From contig NC_037091.1 of assembly GCF_002994745.2 (NCBI RefSeq), positions 13,144,501-13,208,500 on the forward strand: a stretch of 64,000 nt of DNA, read 5' to 3'. Below are positions 23,022 through 33,504 of the stretch, piece after piece. A model generated the notes under the pieces. That model was not told the DNA's origin. It did not search any database and saw only the letters and a list, made by a program, of their open reading frames with translations. The position numbers and the translations under genes were made by a program. This DNA is from Rosa chinensis (taxonomy: Eukaryota; Streptophyta; Magnoliopsida; Rosales; Rosaceae). Each line of letters begins with the position of its first letter. The stretch's first letter is position 1.

Positions 23022-23560
23022 TTTACGTAAAACCCAAGAACTAAAAATGATCGAAATAAAGGTGTGTACAAGAGTCAAACTTGGAATCTCCATAACCCAA
23101 GATTTGTATCAGCTACACCATATTGGTTGACATGTCTTGATATAGAACTATTCTTATTTGGTATTTTACAAAAAATTGAAGAACTAAAAAAGAAATTTCG
23201 GTGTCAAGAGTCGAACCTAGAATCTCAATAACTAAATATTTGTATGAGCTACATCAGATTGGTTGACATCACGAAATTCTGGTGCCATGAGTTGAAACTG
23301 GAATCTCAATAATCGAAGATTTGAATGAGATACACCAGATTGGTTGACATGTGTTCATATATAACTAATTTGGTATTTTATGAAAAATCCATAAACCTAA
23401 AAAGATATTATGGTCCCAAGGGTCAAACCTGGTCCAAAGATTTGTATGAGATACATCGAATTGTTAATATGTTTTAGATATGGCAATATTCTTATTGGGT
23501 ATTTTATGAAAAGCCCAATAATTAAAATGAAATTTCAGTGTTCGAACCTGAATCTCAATT
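23022..23560 (-). repeat. Tandem array of tRNA-like units (about five copies)
   Basis: Five degenerate units of about 105-140 bp start near 23022, 23163, 23271, 23375 and 23505. On the minus strand the better units show TGTAGCTCATACAAAT, GTTATTGAGATTC and a B-box-like AGGTTCGACTCTTG with pairing flanks. Linker segments carry TTTTATGAAAA and GGTTGACATGT motifs. Related single copies are at 3087-3146 and 10300-10355. It could be a tRNA-derived SINE amplified in tandem or an old tRNA cluster. No unit makes a clean cloverleaf. Confidence 0.6.
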
Positions 23561-23759
23561 AATGATCAACTAAGATACTTACACTTTTCAATTACCAAGT
23601 TATGGAAGAACCACAAATTTTTGGTTAAAACAAATGTAAAAAGTAAATTGGGAGCTTGTTGACTTGTGAGTCTTGTAGAACAAGAATACTTAAATTGCTA
23701 ACAACCCTGTCTTGCTGATCAATTACAACAGGACACGTACCATGAGCTGTTATGGATTA

Positions 23760-23975
23760 AGATGACTTTGCTTCTTCGTTGACTTGTGACTATGACTTTC
23801 TTCTTCATATCCATATAGTCTACATCCCCCCTCAACCTTATGCTGGGGACCTAGCATAAGGTTGCTACATAAGTACTTGAACTGAGGTGAGTCTAGGCCT
23901 TTGGTGAACTGAGGTGAGTCTAGACCTTTGGTCAATATGTCTGCTAGCTGTTGCAGAGAACGAACATATTGAAGG
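23760..23975 (-). pseudogene. Ty1/Copia RNase H C-terminal fragment
   Basis: The minus strand reads QYVRSLQQLADILTKGLDSP with QFKYLCSNLMLGP. The ADILTKGL motif is the hallmark of the RNase H end of Copia polyproteins. TKGLDSPQF is repeated twice in a row through a 27-bp internal duplication. It has the opposite orientation to the Copia remnant at 24.27 kb, so a different insertion or an inversion is implied. Confidence 0.75.
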
Positions 23976-24269
23976 AGAACAAGATGACTTGTGTTGTACT
24001 ACATGAAGCAAAGATCTGAAAAGACTTTGAATCTTTGTGTTTTCTCATTGTTCTTTCCTCTTATTCAAAGGTTAGATTCTTATTGCTTCCTCAAAATCAG
24101 AGGATTTGATTCTTTCTTATAAGGCATTCTTTGTTTTTAGCAGTCAACCTGTTTTTTTTCGAAAAACTCTAGTTTCGACTAGTCAATCATCTACTCTTGA
24201 CCAGTAAAACAGCCTTTTGTCTCAAATCCACTGCATAATCAAGTGTTTTGTTTTTTCATCCTGAAATGA

Positions 24270-26888
24270 CACTCCCTCAATTTATCTGCAACTATTGCAA
24301 GAGCTTTGGACACACCAAGGCAACATGTTACAAATTGGTTGGCTACCCACCTGGCTACTTTAACAAATTTTTGACTTTATTGGTGGAGATACGTCTTTGA
24401 TAATTGATTCAGGTGCCTCAAATCATTATGATTTATGATAAATCTCGTTTTTCCCATTTGTCGCCCCCACCTGTATTTAGTGTTATAAATGCTAATAGTG
24501 AGTCTTTTCTTGCAATAGGATCAGGTACAATTCGAGTCACTCCTACTTTAGAACTCCATAATGTTTTATATGTTCCAGCTTTATCCTATCACTTAATATC
24601 TGTACCCCAATTTAGTGCTTAGTCTAAGTGCTCGGTAACATTCTTCCCTATGTATGTCATTTTTTTAGGACATTCTCACTAGGGAAATAATTGGTTTGAT
24701 ATTTGAGGGGGAGACTGTTCCATCTTGATTACATGTACGGTGGAGAGAAGCCAACAAAGACACTCCGAGCTGCTTTGGCAACAAGTTCTGATCAGCATAG
24801 TGAGGTATGGTTGTGCTATCGCCGTCTTGGGTATGCTTCTTTTAGAAATTTAAAAAAAAAAAAAAAAAACCATGTCTTCTTGGTTTATTATGATAAATGA
24901 TTTTGCTTTACATTGTGAAACGTGTGTTCTTGCCAAGTGTCATCGTTTTAACTATCTTTCAAGTGTTTCTAATCAAAGTGCTATCCCATTTGAACTTATT
25001 CATTCTGATGTGTGGGGACCTTCCGAAGAGTTTACCCCTACTGGTATGTGTTACTTTTGTACTGTTCATAGATTGCATTAGACTTTCTTGGGGGGGGGGA
25101 GGTATATGAGTCATGAGTTTCAGGATTATCTCCAGACACATGGTATTATTCATCAAACTACTTGTACTCAAACCCCTGAGCAAAATGGAGTGTCAAGGCA
25201 AAAGAATTGTCACCTATTAGATGTCGCTCAAGCACCATTGTTTGGTGCTCATATGCTTAAGTATTTATGGGGTGAAGCAGTTTATACTGCCTCACATCTT
25301 ATTAATCGTCTTTCTTCTAGTGTTCTTTAGGGGCGTGTTTCCTTAATTTGAAGTCCTGTAAACTCATGTCTCTATTCCTTCCCTCCATAATCTTCATGCC
25401 TGTGTCTTTGGGTTCGTTGCCTTTGCCCACATACCCAAGTGCTACAAGTGCTATCATCCACCTATTCAAAAGTTTTATGTAACATTCAATGGGGACATGT
25501 GTTATCTTACCCCTAATAACACTTCTCTTCAGGGGGAGAATGAGTATTTTTGTTGGTGGAGCATTGAAGAAGATCATGAGGATGAAGAAGAATGTACTGA
25601 CGACCACGATTCGACTAGTCGAAGTATCTAAATCAACCAATCAACGACAGACCTGGAGGAACAAAGACACTTGAGTGGCCAGTCGAACTTACCCATCGTT
25701 TCTCATATACAAGCATCCAAAGACTAATCATTTCTTGTATACAAGCATACACCCGCCAAAATCCTAAGGTAAGAATACAGTGACCCAACCATCAGAGTCC
25801 ATTTGGTTGATACCACACCCATGCCTTAACAATCTAATGGGTTTCCATCGTCTTTCTCATTTGCATGTGATTCTTCTGCAACTTAGAGAGAAATTCTACT
25901 ATGGCAAGACCTCAAATCAGGTATGATTTGTTAAACAGCGACAAACGTGGCTCGTGACCTACCATTGTACCAATACTGTCTCAAACTACTCAAACTATGA
26001 GTCATGAGTTTCAGTATTATCTCCAGACACATGGTATTATTCATCAAACTACTTGTCCTCAAACCCCTGAGCAAAATGGAGTGTCAAGGCAAAAGAATTG
26101 TCACCTATTAGATGTCGCTCAAGCACCATTGTTTGGTGCTCATATGCTTAAGTATTTATGGGGTGAAGCAGTTTATACTGCCTCACATCTTATTAATCGT
26201 CTTTCTTCCAGTGTTCTTTAGGGGCGTGTTTCCTTAATTTGAAGTCCTGTAAACTCATGTCTCTATTCCTTCCCTCCATAATCTTCATGCCTGTGTCTTT
26301 GGGTTCGTTGCCTTTGCCCACATACCCAAAAATCAGAGGTCAAAGTTGGATGTCTGGGCTTCCATGTGTGTATTTGTGGGTTATGGTTCTCATCAGAAGG
26401 GTTACAAGTGCTATCATCCACCTATTCAAAAGTTTTATGTAACATTCAATGGGGACATGTGTTATCTTACCCCTAATAACACTTCTCTTCAGGGGGAGAA
26501 TGAGTATTTTTGTTGGTGGAGCATTGAAGAAGATCATGAGGATGAAGAAGAATGTACTGACGACCACGATTCGACTAGTCGAAGTATCTAAATCAACCAA
26601 TCAACGACAAACTTGGAGGAACAAAGACGCTTGAGTGGCCAGTCGAACTTACCCATCGTTTCTCATATACAAGCATCCAAAGACTAATCATTTCTTGTAT
26701 ACAAGCATACACCCGCCAAAATCCTAAGGTAAGAATACAGTGACCCAACCATCAGAGTCCATTTGGTTGATACCACACCCATGCCTTAACAATCTAATGG
26801 GTTTCCATCATCTTTCTCATTTGCATGTGATTCTTCTGCAACTTAGAGAGAAATTCTGCTACGGCAAGACCTCAAATCAGGTATGATT
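24270..26888 (+). mobile_element. Degenerate Ty1/Copia remnant (gag knuckle, protease, integrase pieces)
   Basis: In order: a zinc knuckle CNYCKSFGHTKATC at about 24286, protease site LIIDSGASNH at about 24400, the HPVLYVPALSYHLIS-like ELHNVLYVPALSYHLIS, a GAG-pre-integrase segment (YRRLGYASFRNLKK), integrase zinc-binding CETCVLAKC then FELIHSDVWGPS, and TPEQNGVSRQKN from the catalytic core. Frames shift repeatedly (for example one extra base after DSGASNH), and most of gag, the middle of integrase and all of reverse transcriptase are missing. The integrase end is duplicated in tandem. Inactive. Confidence 0.85.
25106..25980 (+). repeat. Recent tandem duplication in the Copia remnant, unit 1
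   Basis: 875 bp, matching 25997-26940 with only about a dozen substitutions plus a 69-bp deletion in unit 1 near 25434. It contains the integrase TPEQNGVS segment and, at its right end (25929-25980), the first 52 bases of the TRIM LTR seen whole at 26889. Confidence 0.92.
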
Positions 26889-26940
26889 TGTTAAACAGCG
26901 ACAAACGTAGCTCGTGACCTACCATTGTACCGATACTGTC
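25997..26940 (+). repeat. Recent tandem duplication in the Copia remnant, unit 2
   Basis: 944 bp, partner of 25106-25980; the spacer is 16 bases. It retains the 69-bp segment (about 26331-26399) lost from unit 1 and runs into the complete TRIM. Confidence 0.92.
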
Positions 26941-27393
26941 CCAACTTAACCACTTGTTAGGTGCTGGGTTTTAATCACAAATGGCCTCGGTACAATTGGG
27001 TAAGAGCCACTCACTTATAAGTAATACTTATTTTATTTGTCACTTTTCTAATGTAGGATATTTCATCTCCAACACGCCCCCTCATGTGCAACATCGGACA
27101 CTTGATAACAATCCAATCGGAATATTCCGATGGCAATATAAGGAATATAAGGAACCCAAATTCAGGCCCATGATAATTAGAGACGCAATTGGAGAGAGAC
27201 CCACTCTGATAACATGTTAGACAGCGACAAGCTTGACCCACCATTAGGTGCTGATTTTTAATCACAACTTAACCACCTATTAGGTGCTGATTTTTAATCA
27301 CAAAAAGCCTTGATATTATTGGGTAAGAGCCACTCACTTATAAGTAATATTTTATTTATCACTTTTCTAATGTATGATATTTCCTCTCCAACA
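26889..27393 (-). mobile_element. TRIM retrotransposon 1 (505 bp, complete)
   Basis: Two direct LTRs (26889-27074 and 27215-27393) enclose a 140-bp interior. On the minus strand the LTR starts TGTTGGAGA and ends CTAACA. It is followed by TGTTATCAGAGTGGG, a degenerate primer-binding site for initiator tRNA-Met (TGGTATCAGAGC), and the 3' LTR is preceded by the purine tract GAGGGGGCG. The flanks are TGATT at 26884-26888 and TGATT at 27394-27398. No coding capacity, as expected of a TRIM. Confidence 0.88.
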
Positions 27394-28426
27394 TGATTTT
27401 CTGTTTTGACACCGTCATGTTGTTGAAATAATCGCACAATTGAATTAAGCGTCAGAGAGACTCTTTGATCGATTCCCAACTGCCCTCTAACTGCACTTTT
27501 TTGTTTGGCAAGTTCATCATAATCATATTAATCTCCCTCTCCTCTGGCCTACCAACTCGAGAGGGCCGGTTCACGCGCAGTTACCTAATGGAGAGGGTCG
27601 ATTTACCGCAGTTACTTACCAAACTTGATAAATAAATGCACACTAATAATACACTTTCGTAATAAATTCGAATAAAGAATGTAACGTTTTGTTTACAATT
27701 AAGATGTCATATATTTTCTATAAAAAAAAAAGATTGCATTTCTTTTTTTATGTGTAATTGTACCAGAAAGGACAAAAATAATGAAATTAAAATAAGAGTC
27801 TAATTGAGGGGACGAGACCAAATTGCTCTCATCTTAGAAACTCCACCGAGGTCATCAGGTATAGTAGAGACGGCTACAACAAGAAATTCCAAAAGTTTGG
27901 AAACCAAGCTTTTAGGAAAGGTTGTATCAAGCAAGACAATCAATTCACATATTTTCCTTTTTTTTAATTTAGAATAATTTTATCGATATCTCAAAATCTG
28001 ATTCGACGATACTATTCCATTTTTATGCCCGCCTCTCTAGAAAATGCTATATTCTCATTGTTTCTGCCATTAAGAAATACTATTTAGGATGATAATAATA
28101 AAAATTAATAGTTTCCAGCCTTGAAATTGCCGGAGATTATTTTGAAAGTTCCAATAAACGGTTTTCTCACGAAAAATTGCCTGATACAATAGCGGTAGCT
28201 CGTACTTCACGTGGACCTCCTTCTTCACGTGGAAGGAAGCACCCACGGGGCGAGTGTCGTCCCCAACGGTTGTGATGCGTCTAGTTGAGTTTGAAAGTGA
28301 CAACCGAAAGCCGCCTGGAAGAATCAATCTCAGTTTCTCTCCCACATGGTTCAAAACAAAATCAATTATAAAAAATTACAGGCGGTTCAAACAAAACAAA
28401 ATAGAAATAAAACAAACCCAACAGGG
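27394..28426. other. Gene-free stretch
   Basis: AT-rich sequence without a convincing gene, TIR or repeat pair. The window 27540-27610 has a small duplicated GAGAGGGYCGRTT motif of no clear meaning. Confidence 0.45.
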
Positions 28427-29286
28427 TTGGTTTTTTAATTTTTTTTTTGAAAGAAGGCAAAAGCCAATATATTAATCAAAAGTCAGAATGACCCTTACAT
28501 ACCCTTCCGCAGCTATTTATAGACAGACAAGAAGATGTGTTAGTACCTACAGTGGTACATATATCTAAGTCATTCATTTGACATTAAATACATCAAGATA
28601 ACGTGAATCCTCCATCGGTACTACTCCGAAGGATTCGCTAAAGGCACAAAAGTGCGTAGCTCCCTAAAAAAACTAGGGAATTATTGAAAGTAATAAAATT
28701 ACTAACCTAGAGTTCCTTAAAAAAGGAAAGCTAACTAATGACCCAAAGGAAAAACAGAAACCCTAGGCCCAAATCGTTAACCCAACCTTGCCACGCCTCC
28801 ACCTTCTTGTGTTGAGGACGATGCACGCCGCCGGCGAGGCGAGCCACTGCCACGACCGCTCCATACCGTTGCCGCCCACTTCAAGGACCACCGACCACAC
28901 CACAACGCCACCACCTGGAGGCCAACACTAAACCCGATCAAAAAAGAATCACCTGCCCCTAGAGCGTCGGTTGCATCTCGACGATGAAGCTACCACCGTT
29001 GTCACGACCCAAACACCAGCCATCGCCGTCCCTTGAAACCAAACACCACGACTCCCCTCGCCACAGATAAGCTTCGAACCAAGTAAGATCATATCGAACA
29101 ATCAGGCTTCGAGCCACTATAGATCTAAGAAGCCAAAGAATCCTAGACCATCATCACCCGTCCGACAGTCTCACAGCGCCGACGAGGCAAGCCCCACCGA
29201 CGTGGAGTACTGCCGGACGAGAAGAGCTCGACTAAAACTCAACCAAAAGTTGGGCGCGTGAGGCGCGTTCCGTGAGAGAGAAAACC
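28427..29286 (-). mobile_element. LINE-type retroposon, non-autonomous, about 860 bp
   Basis: Flanked by AACCCAACAGGG at 28415-28426 and 29287-29298. The plus strand starts with T-rich sequence and TTTTTTTTGAAAGAAGGC, the poly-A side of a minus-strand insertion. The far end is GC-rich (about 28800-29270) like a LINE 5' leader. No endonuclease or reverse transcriptase is encoded. Similar in build to 18552-19842. Confidence 0.68.
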
Positions 29287-29298
29287 AACCCAACAGGG

Positions 29299-30115
29299 GT
29301 TAGTATAGTAGAAATTTGAACAATGTGAGCTGAGTACTCAAAATAGAACAAAATATATACTTATTCTTGTAGTGACATTTATCTAGGTTTTCGTAGTCTA
29401 GGCAATGATTTAATTTTGACGTAGCCGTACTGAGATGAGTCGTTGCTTACATATACATTTTAATGGATTAACGCACTCCATTCAAAATAAAATAAAATAT
29501 AAAAAATAAATGTTAGTTCAAACAAAAGAAAATATAAAATAAAAGAAACATGTTAACCAACGGGTTAGTCTAGCGGAAATTTTGGCTAATGTGAGTTGAA
29601 TATTTAAAGAGAGTTGAATATTCAAAGAGGTCCAACGATTGATCATCCGCCTGTGAAAAATACCTCCTGATGAGTGCGTTCTTTTAAGTATTCATCTTTT
29701 TTTGTTTGTTTTGTGCTTCATTTGATTATTAAAAAGTAGGTGTGCTAGAGAATTACTAGTTTTGTTTACTTTTTTTTATTTAAGACGACTTTGTAATAGT
29801 TTCTACCGGACGGTTATTATTGTCGACCTCTCAAAAATGGATCGTTTTTATATTGATTGCTGAATTGCGTAATAAACGATATTTTCAATAAAGAAAGTAA
29901 TTAAGTCCTGACCTGAAACGATAGGACGTTTTTGCTACCATTTTTGTAAAAAAGAAAAAAGAATCAGTTTCGCACATGCGTAGATCTCACGCCTCTTCCT
30001 TAAAAATCATCATAAACCCCCCACCCCCCGAACCCAGTTCCAGACTTCCAGGTCAGTTCAGTCCCGTCTGTCTCTCTCGCGCTCTCGCTCTCTCTCTCTC
30101 ACCCCCGGCGATACG
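29299..30115. other. Upstream region of the KAB1-like gene
   Basis: No gene. AT-rich until about 30000, then C-rich with CCCCCCACCCCCC and a CT-rich tract (30070-30102) just before the ATG, typical of a plant 5' leader. No convincing TATA box. Confidence 0.45.
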
Positions 30116-33100
30116 ATGACGTCATCAAACATGATTTACAACAACCTGGGGCGGTCGGGGCTGAAGGTGAGCCAGCTGTCGTACGGCGCGTGGGTGAGCT
30201 TCGGGAACCAGCTGGACGTGAAGGAGGCGAAGTCGCTGCTCCAGTGCTGCCGCGACCACGGCGTCAACTTCTTCGACAACGCCGAGGTCTACGCGAGCGG
30301 CCGCGCCGAGGAGATCATGGGCCAGGCCATACGCGAGCTGGGCTGGAAGCGCTCCGACATCGTCGTCTCCACCAAGATCTTCTGGGGCGGGCCCGGCCCA
30401 AACGACAAGGGCCTCTCCCGGAAGCACATCGTCGAGGGCACCAAGGCCTCCCTCAAGAGGCTCGATATGGAGTACGTGGACCTCATCTACTGTCACCGCC
30501 CGGACTCCACCACGCCGATCGAGGAGACCGTCAGGGCTATGAATTATGTCATTGATAAGGGCTGGGCTTTTTATTGGGGCACCAGTGAGTGGTCGGCCCA
30601 GCAGATCACCGAGGCTTGGGGAATTGCTGACAAGTTGGATTTGGTTGGTCCGATTGTGGAGCAGCCGGAGTATAACTTGTTGTCCAGGCACAAGGTTAGT
30701 CCAAATTTTGTGTTTCTTTGTTGTGGGTGGGGGGTTTTGGTCTGTGTGCATAATTGGAGTGTGTAATGTGTAATGTATGTGGATGGGATTTTTTTACTAT
30801 GGTAGAAATGATGAAGTTTTGGATGTGATGCATGTGGTTGATGGATGATCATTTTTGTAGTGATTTTCGACGAGAAATGGATAAATCTATAGAGGATGAG
30901 TCAATATTTTATAACTTTGTGTGAGGTCGCTAATGATTCTGAGTAGACTACTATGTGCTTCTAAATTATTAGTTGACAAGGTACCAGTTAAGAATCAAGT
31001 ACCCAATCTTAGTCATCAAAGATGAAAACTAACATGCCAAGATCCCTTGATAATGCAGTATTCAGTTACGTTTTAGCTCCATGTCTATGGATATGAAAGT
31101 TTTTTTGGTTGATTTGAAAAATGCGCAGAAGTTCCTGTTTTAGTACTTGGAGCCATACATTTCCTGGTTTCCATTGACTATTGTTCTTTCCTTCTCCTGA
31201 CTATTGTTCTTTCCATTGACAATGCACTACACACGTAGGGCTTGTCTAACTAGAAAAGTCACTAGCGAGAAATGAGGCATCTTTGTAAATATTCATTTAT
31301 GATTCTTTCTAGTAAGTCTGTCCTCTTTGTATTGGATGAATGTATAGGTCTTGTCAACTTAAAAAAAAATCTGTCACATCGAACTAACCAATGAAAAGTT
31401 ACTATCGCTATCTCTACCTAAGTGCTTTACCTTTAATTGCTTGCGTTGATACTGATCCATGTATTTACTTGTAATCCTTTTACAGTACACACCCATGCTT
31501 GTTATGTGGGGTTATATTGCTCACATTTATTTTGTGGCATAACTATTTTTCCTTAGCTCAATTACTTTATTTTCTGATACCTCTCTTTAATGACCAAGGG
31601 AACATGGATGTTGTAGTTATAGCTGCAGAATGAGTGATTTTTGTTCTCATCCTTTCTCTCTTGACTGTTTCACTTACATCAATATTACTTGAGTGCAGGT
31701 TGAGTCTGAGTTCCTCCCATTATACAGCAACTATGGCCTGGGACTTACCACCTGGAGCCCACTTGCTTCTGGTGTGCTCACAGGAAAATATAACAAGGGA
31801 AATATACCACCTGATAGCCGATTTGCATTGGAGAACTACAAAGTAAGATATGGACTCATTGATTTTACAACTCGTTGTTCTTGTCTGCATGCATTGTCTA
31901 ACTGCTCTTTTCTCTGTTATGCATCTCCTCAAATCAATGAACCCCATGTAGTAGTAGTGCTTGTCTTTATCTACATCCCAACATATGCTTCTTCTGTGAT
32001 GTATCATTTATTGTATTTACGTATCAAAATCATTGGCCCTCCCATCTTCAAAGAAATTTCACCCTTACGTTATGTGCAAGCTTTACTGCATAAGGATTAA
32101 GTTGTATAGGATGCATGACCATCAAATGCCTAAGAGATTTATAAGATACAGGAACCTTGGTCAATAAAGGTCTGTTTACTAGGATATTGTTTTAAACTGC
32201 TCTTCCTCTGTAGCGCTTTTGTTGGTACTGTGATTGTTTGAATTGCATACCAATTTTCATTAGCAACCAAGTGTTTCCTGCATATTAATGGAGACATTTT
32301 CTGAAGCATTTGATATCTTTTCAAATCCCAAGCCACTTCTGTTCATTTAAAAGTCAGACACTACAATATATTCTTTGGGTTGGTTGAAGCTTTTGACACT
32401 GTCAGATCAGCTTCTTTAGAATCTTTTTCTGATGGTTTGCCAAATAACTTTGATCTAAAATTAGTTGTGATGTCAGAATAAATTGTTATGAAGTTTCTCC
32501 TCCTTTTGTGTGGACATTAACTTTATTTATCTGTGTTACAGAATCTAGCCAGTAGGTCACTGGTTGATGACGTGCTGAAGAAGGTTAATGGTCTGAAGCC
32601 AATTGCAGATGAGTTAGGCGTGCCACTATCTCAACTTGCAATTGCCTGGTGTGCTGCTAATCCTAATGTGTCATCAGTTATTACTGGTGCTACAAAGGAA
32701 TCCCAGGTTAGTTTTCAAATTTGCACATCCTTGTGACATAATTGTGAGGCCCTCATTTATTCATTTGCTAGATGGGATAATCTTTTGCTTTATAAAAGAA
32801 GACATGATATGTCCCTGCCTCTGTCATCTCTCCAGTGGGTCTGATTATCTTCTTTCATCTTAATAATGGTGTTCAATGGATGTAGTTGTTCCTGTTGTTT
32901 CTGATGTATTGGGGCATCAGTATGGTTTTTCTAGGTTGTCTGTTTTCATCTTTCCTCGAGGGTAGAATTGATATTTTATTATTATTGTTATTTTCTTTCC
33001 AGTAAGCTTATGTGATTATTAGTAATTTTATGATTTGGATTGAAGAGTGATTAGAGCTGAATTTGAATTTTATTACTATTTAGGGAATCATTATTTGTAA

Positions 33101-33504
33101 CATGTAGCGTCTATGGCTCCTATCATTTCAAGATTTCTTGCTAGACTCCATAGGAAATGGTTTTACATAGAAAAGAATACGGTCAGATTGAGTATCTTAG
33201 AAATTACATGGACCAAATTGTTGGGGAAGGAGAATGAAACCAGAGATTACTGAAACTTGACTATTCAGGGACATTTATTAATAAACAGAGAAGAGAGAAC
33301 AGTTGTTTAGAATCTTTATAAGCACCTGTTTCTAGTCTGAGTTTTTATTAGCTTTTAAAAGTGACCAAAAAGCTCTAATCATCTATGCAGATCCAGGAGA
33401 ACATGAAAGCAATTGATGTGATCCCTCTTTTAACTCCTACTGTGATGGAGAAGATTGAGAATGTTGTTCAAAGCAGGCCGAAGCGTCCAGAATCATATAG
33501 GTGA
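30116..33504 (+). CDS. KAB1: Voltage-gated K+ channel beta subunit / aldo-keto reductase (KAB1-like)
   Basis: Four coding exons with GT-AG borders, all phase 0: 30116-30694, 31699-31842, 32542-32706 and 33391-33504, giving 333 residues (Arabidopsis KAB1 has about 328). The aldo-keto reductase fold is clear: [16 protein letters not shown], catalytic D54/Y59 in [15 protein letters not shown]87 in [10 protein letters not shown] and H127 in IYCHRPD, then [26 protein letters not shown] (NADPH-binding loop) and the C-terminal KRPESYR. Plant KAB1 binds K+ channel alpha subunits such as KAT1 on the cytoplasmic side and binds NADPH. The first ~420 bases of exon 1 are GC-rich, unlike the rest. All key residues are present, so the gene looks functional. 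Confidence 0.95.

Noticed and set aside
30125..30751. A 208-codon open frame antisense to exon 1 of the KAB1-like gene
   Set aside because: It mirrors GC-rich third positions of the real exon, crosses the splice site, and its residues (Leu/Val/Asp-rich) show no domain.
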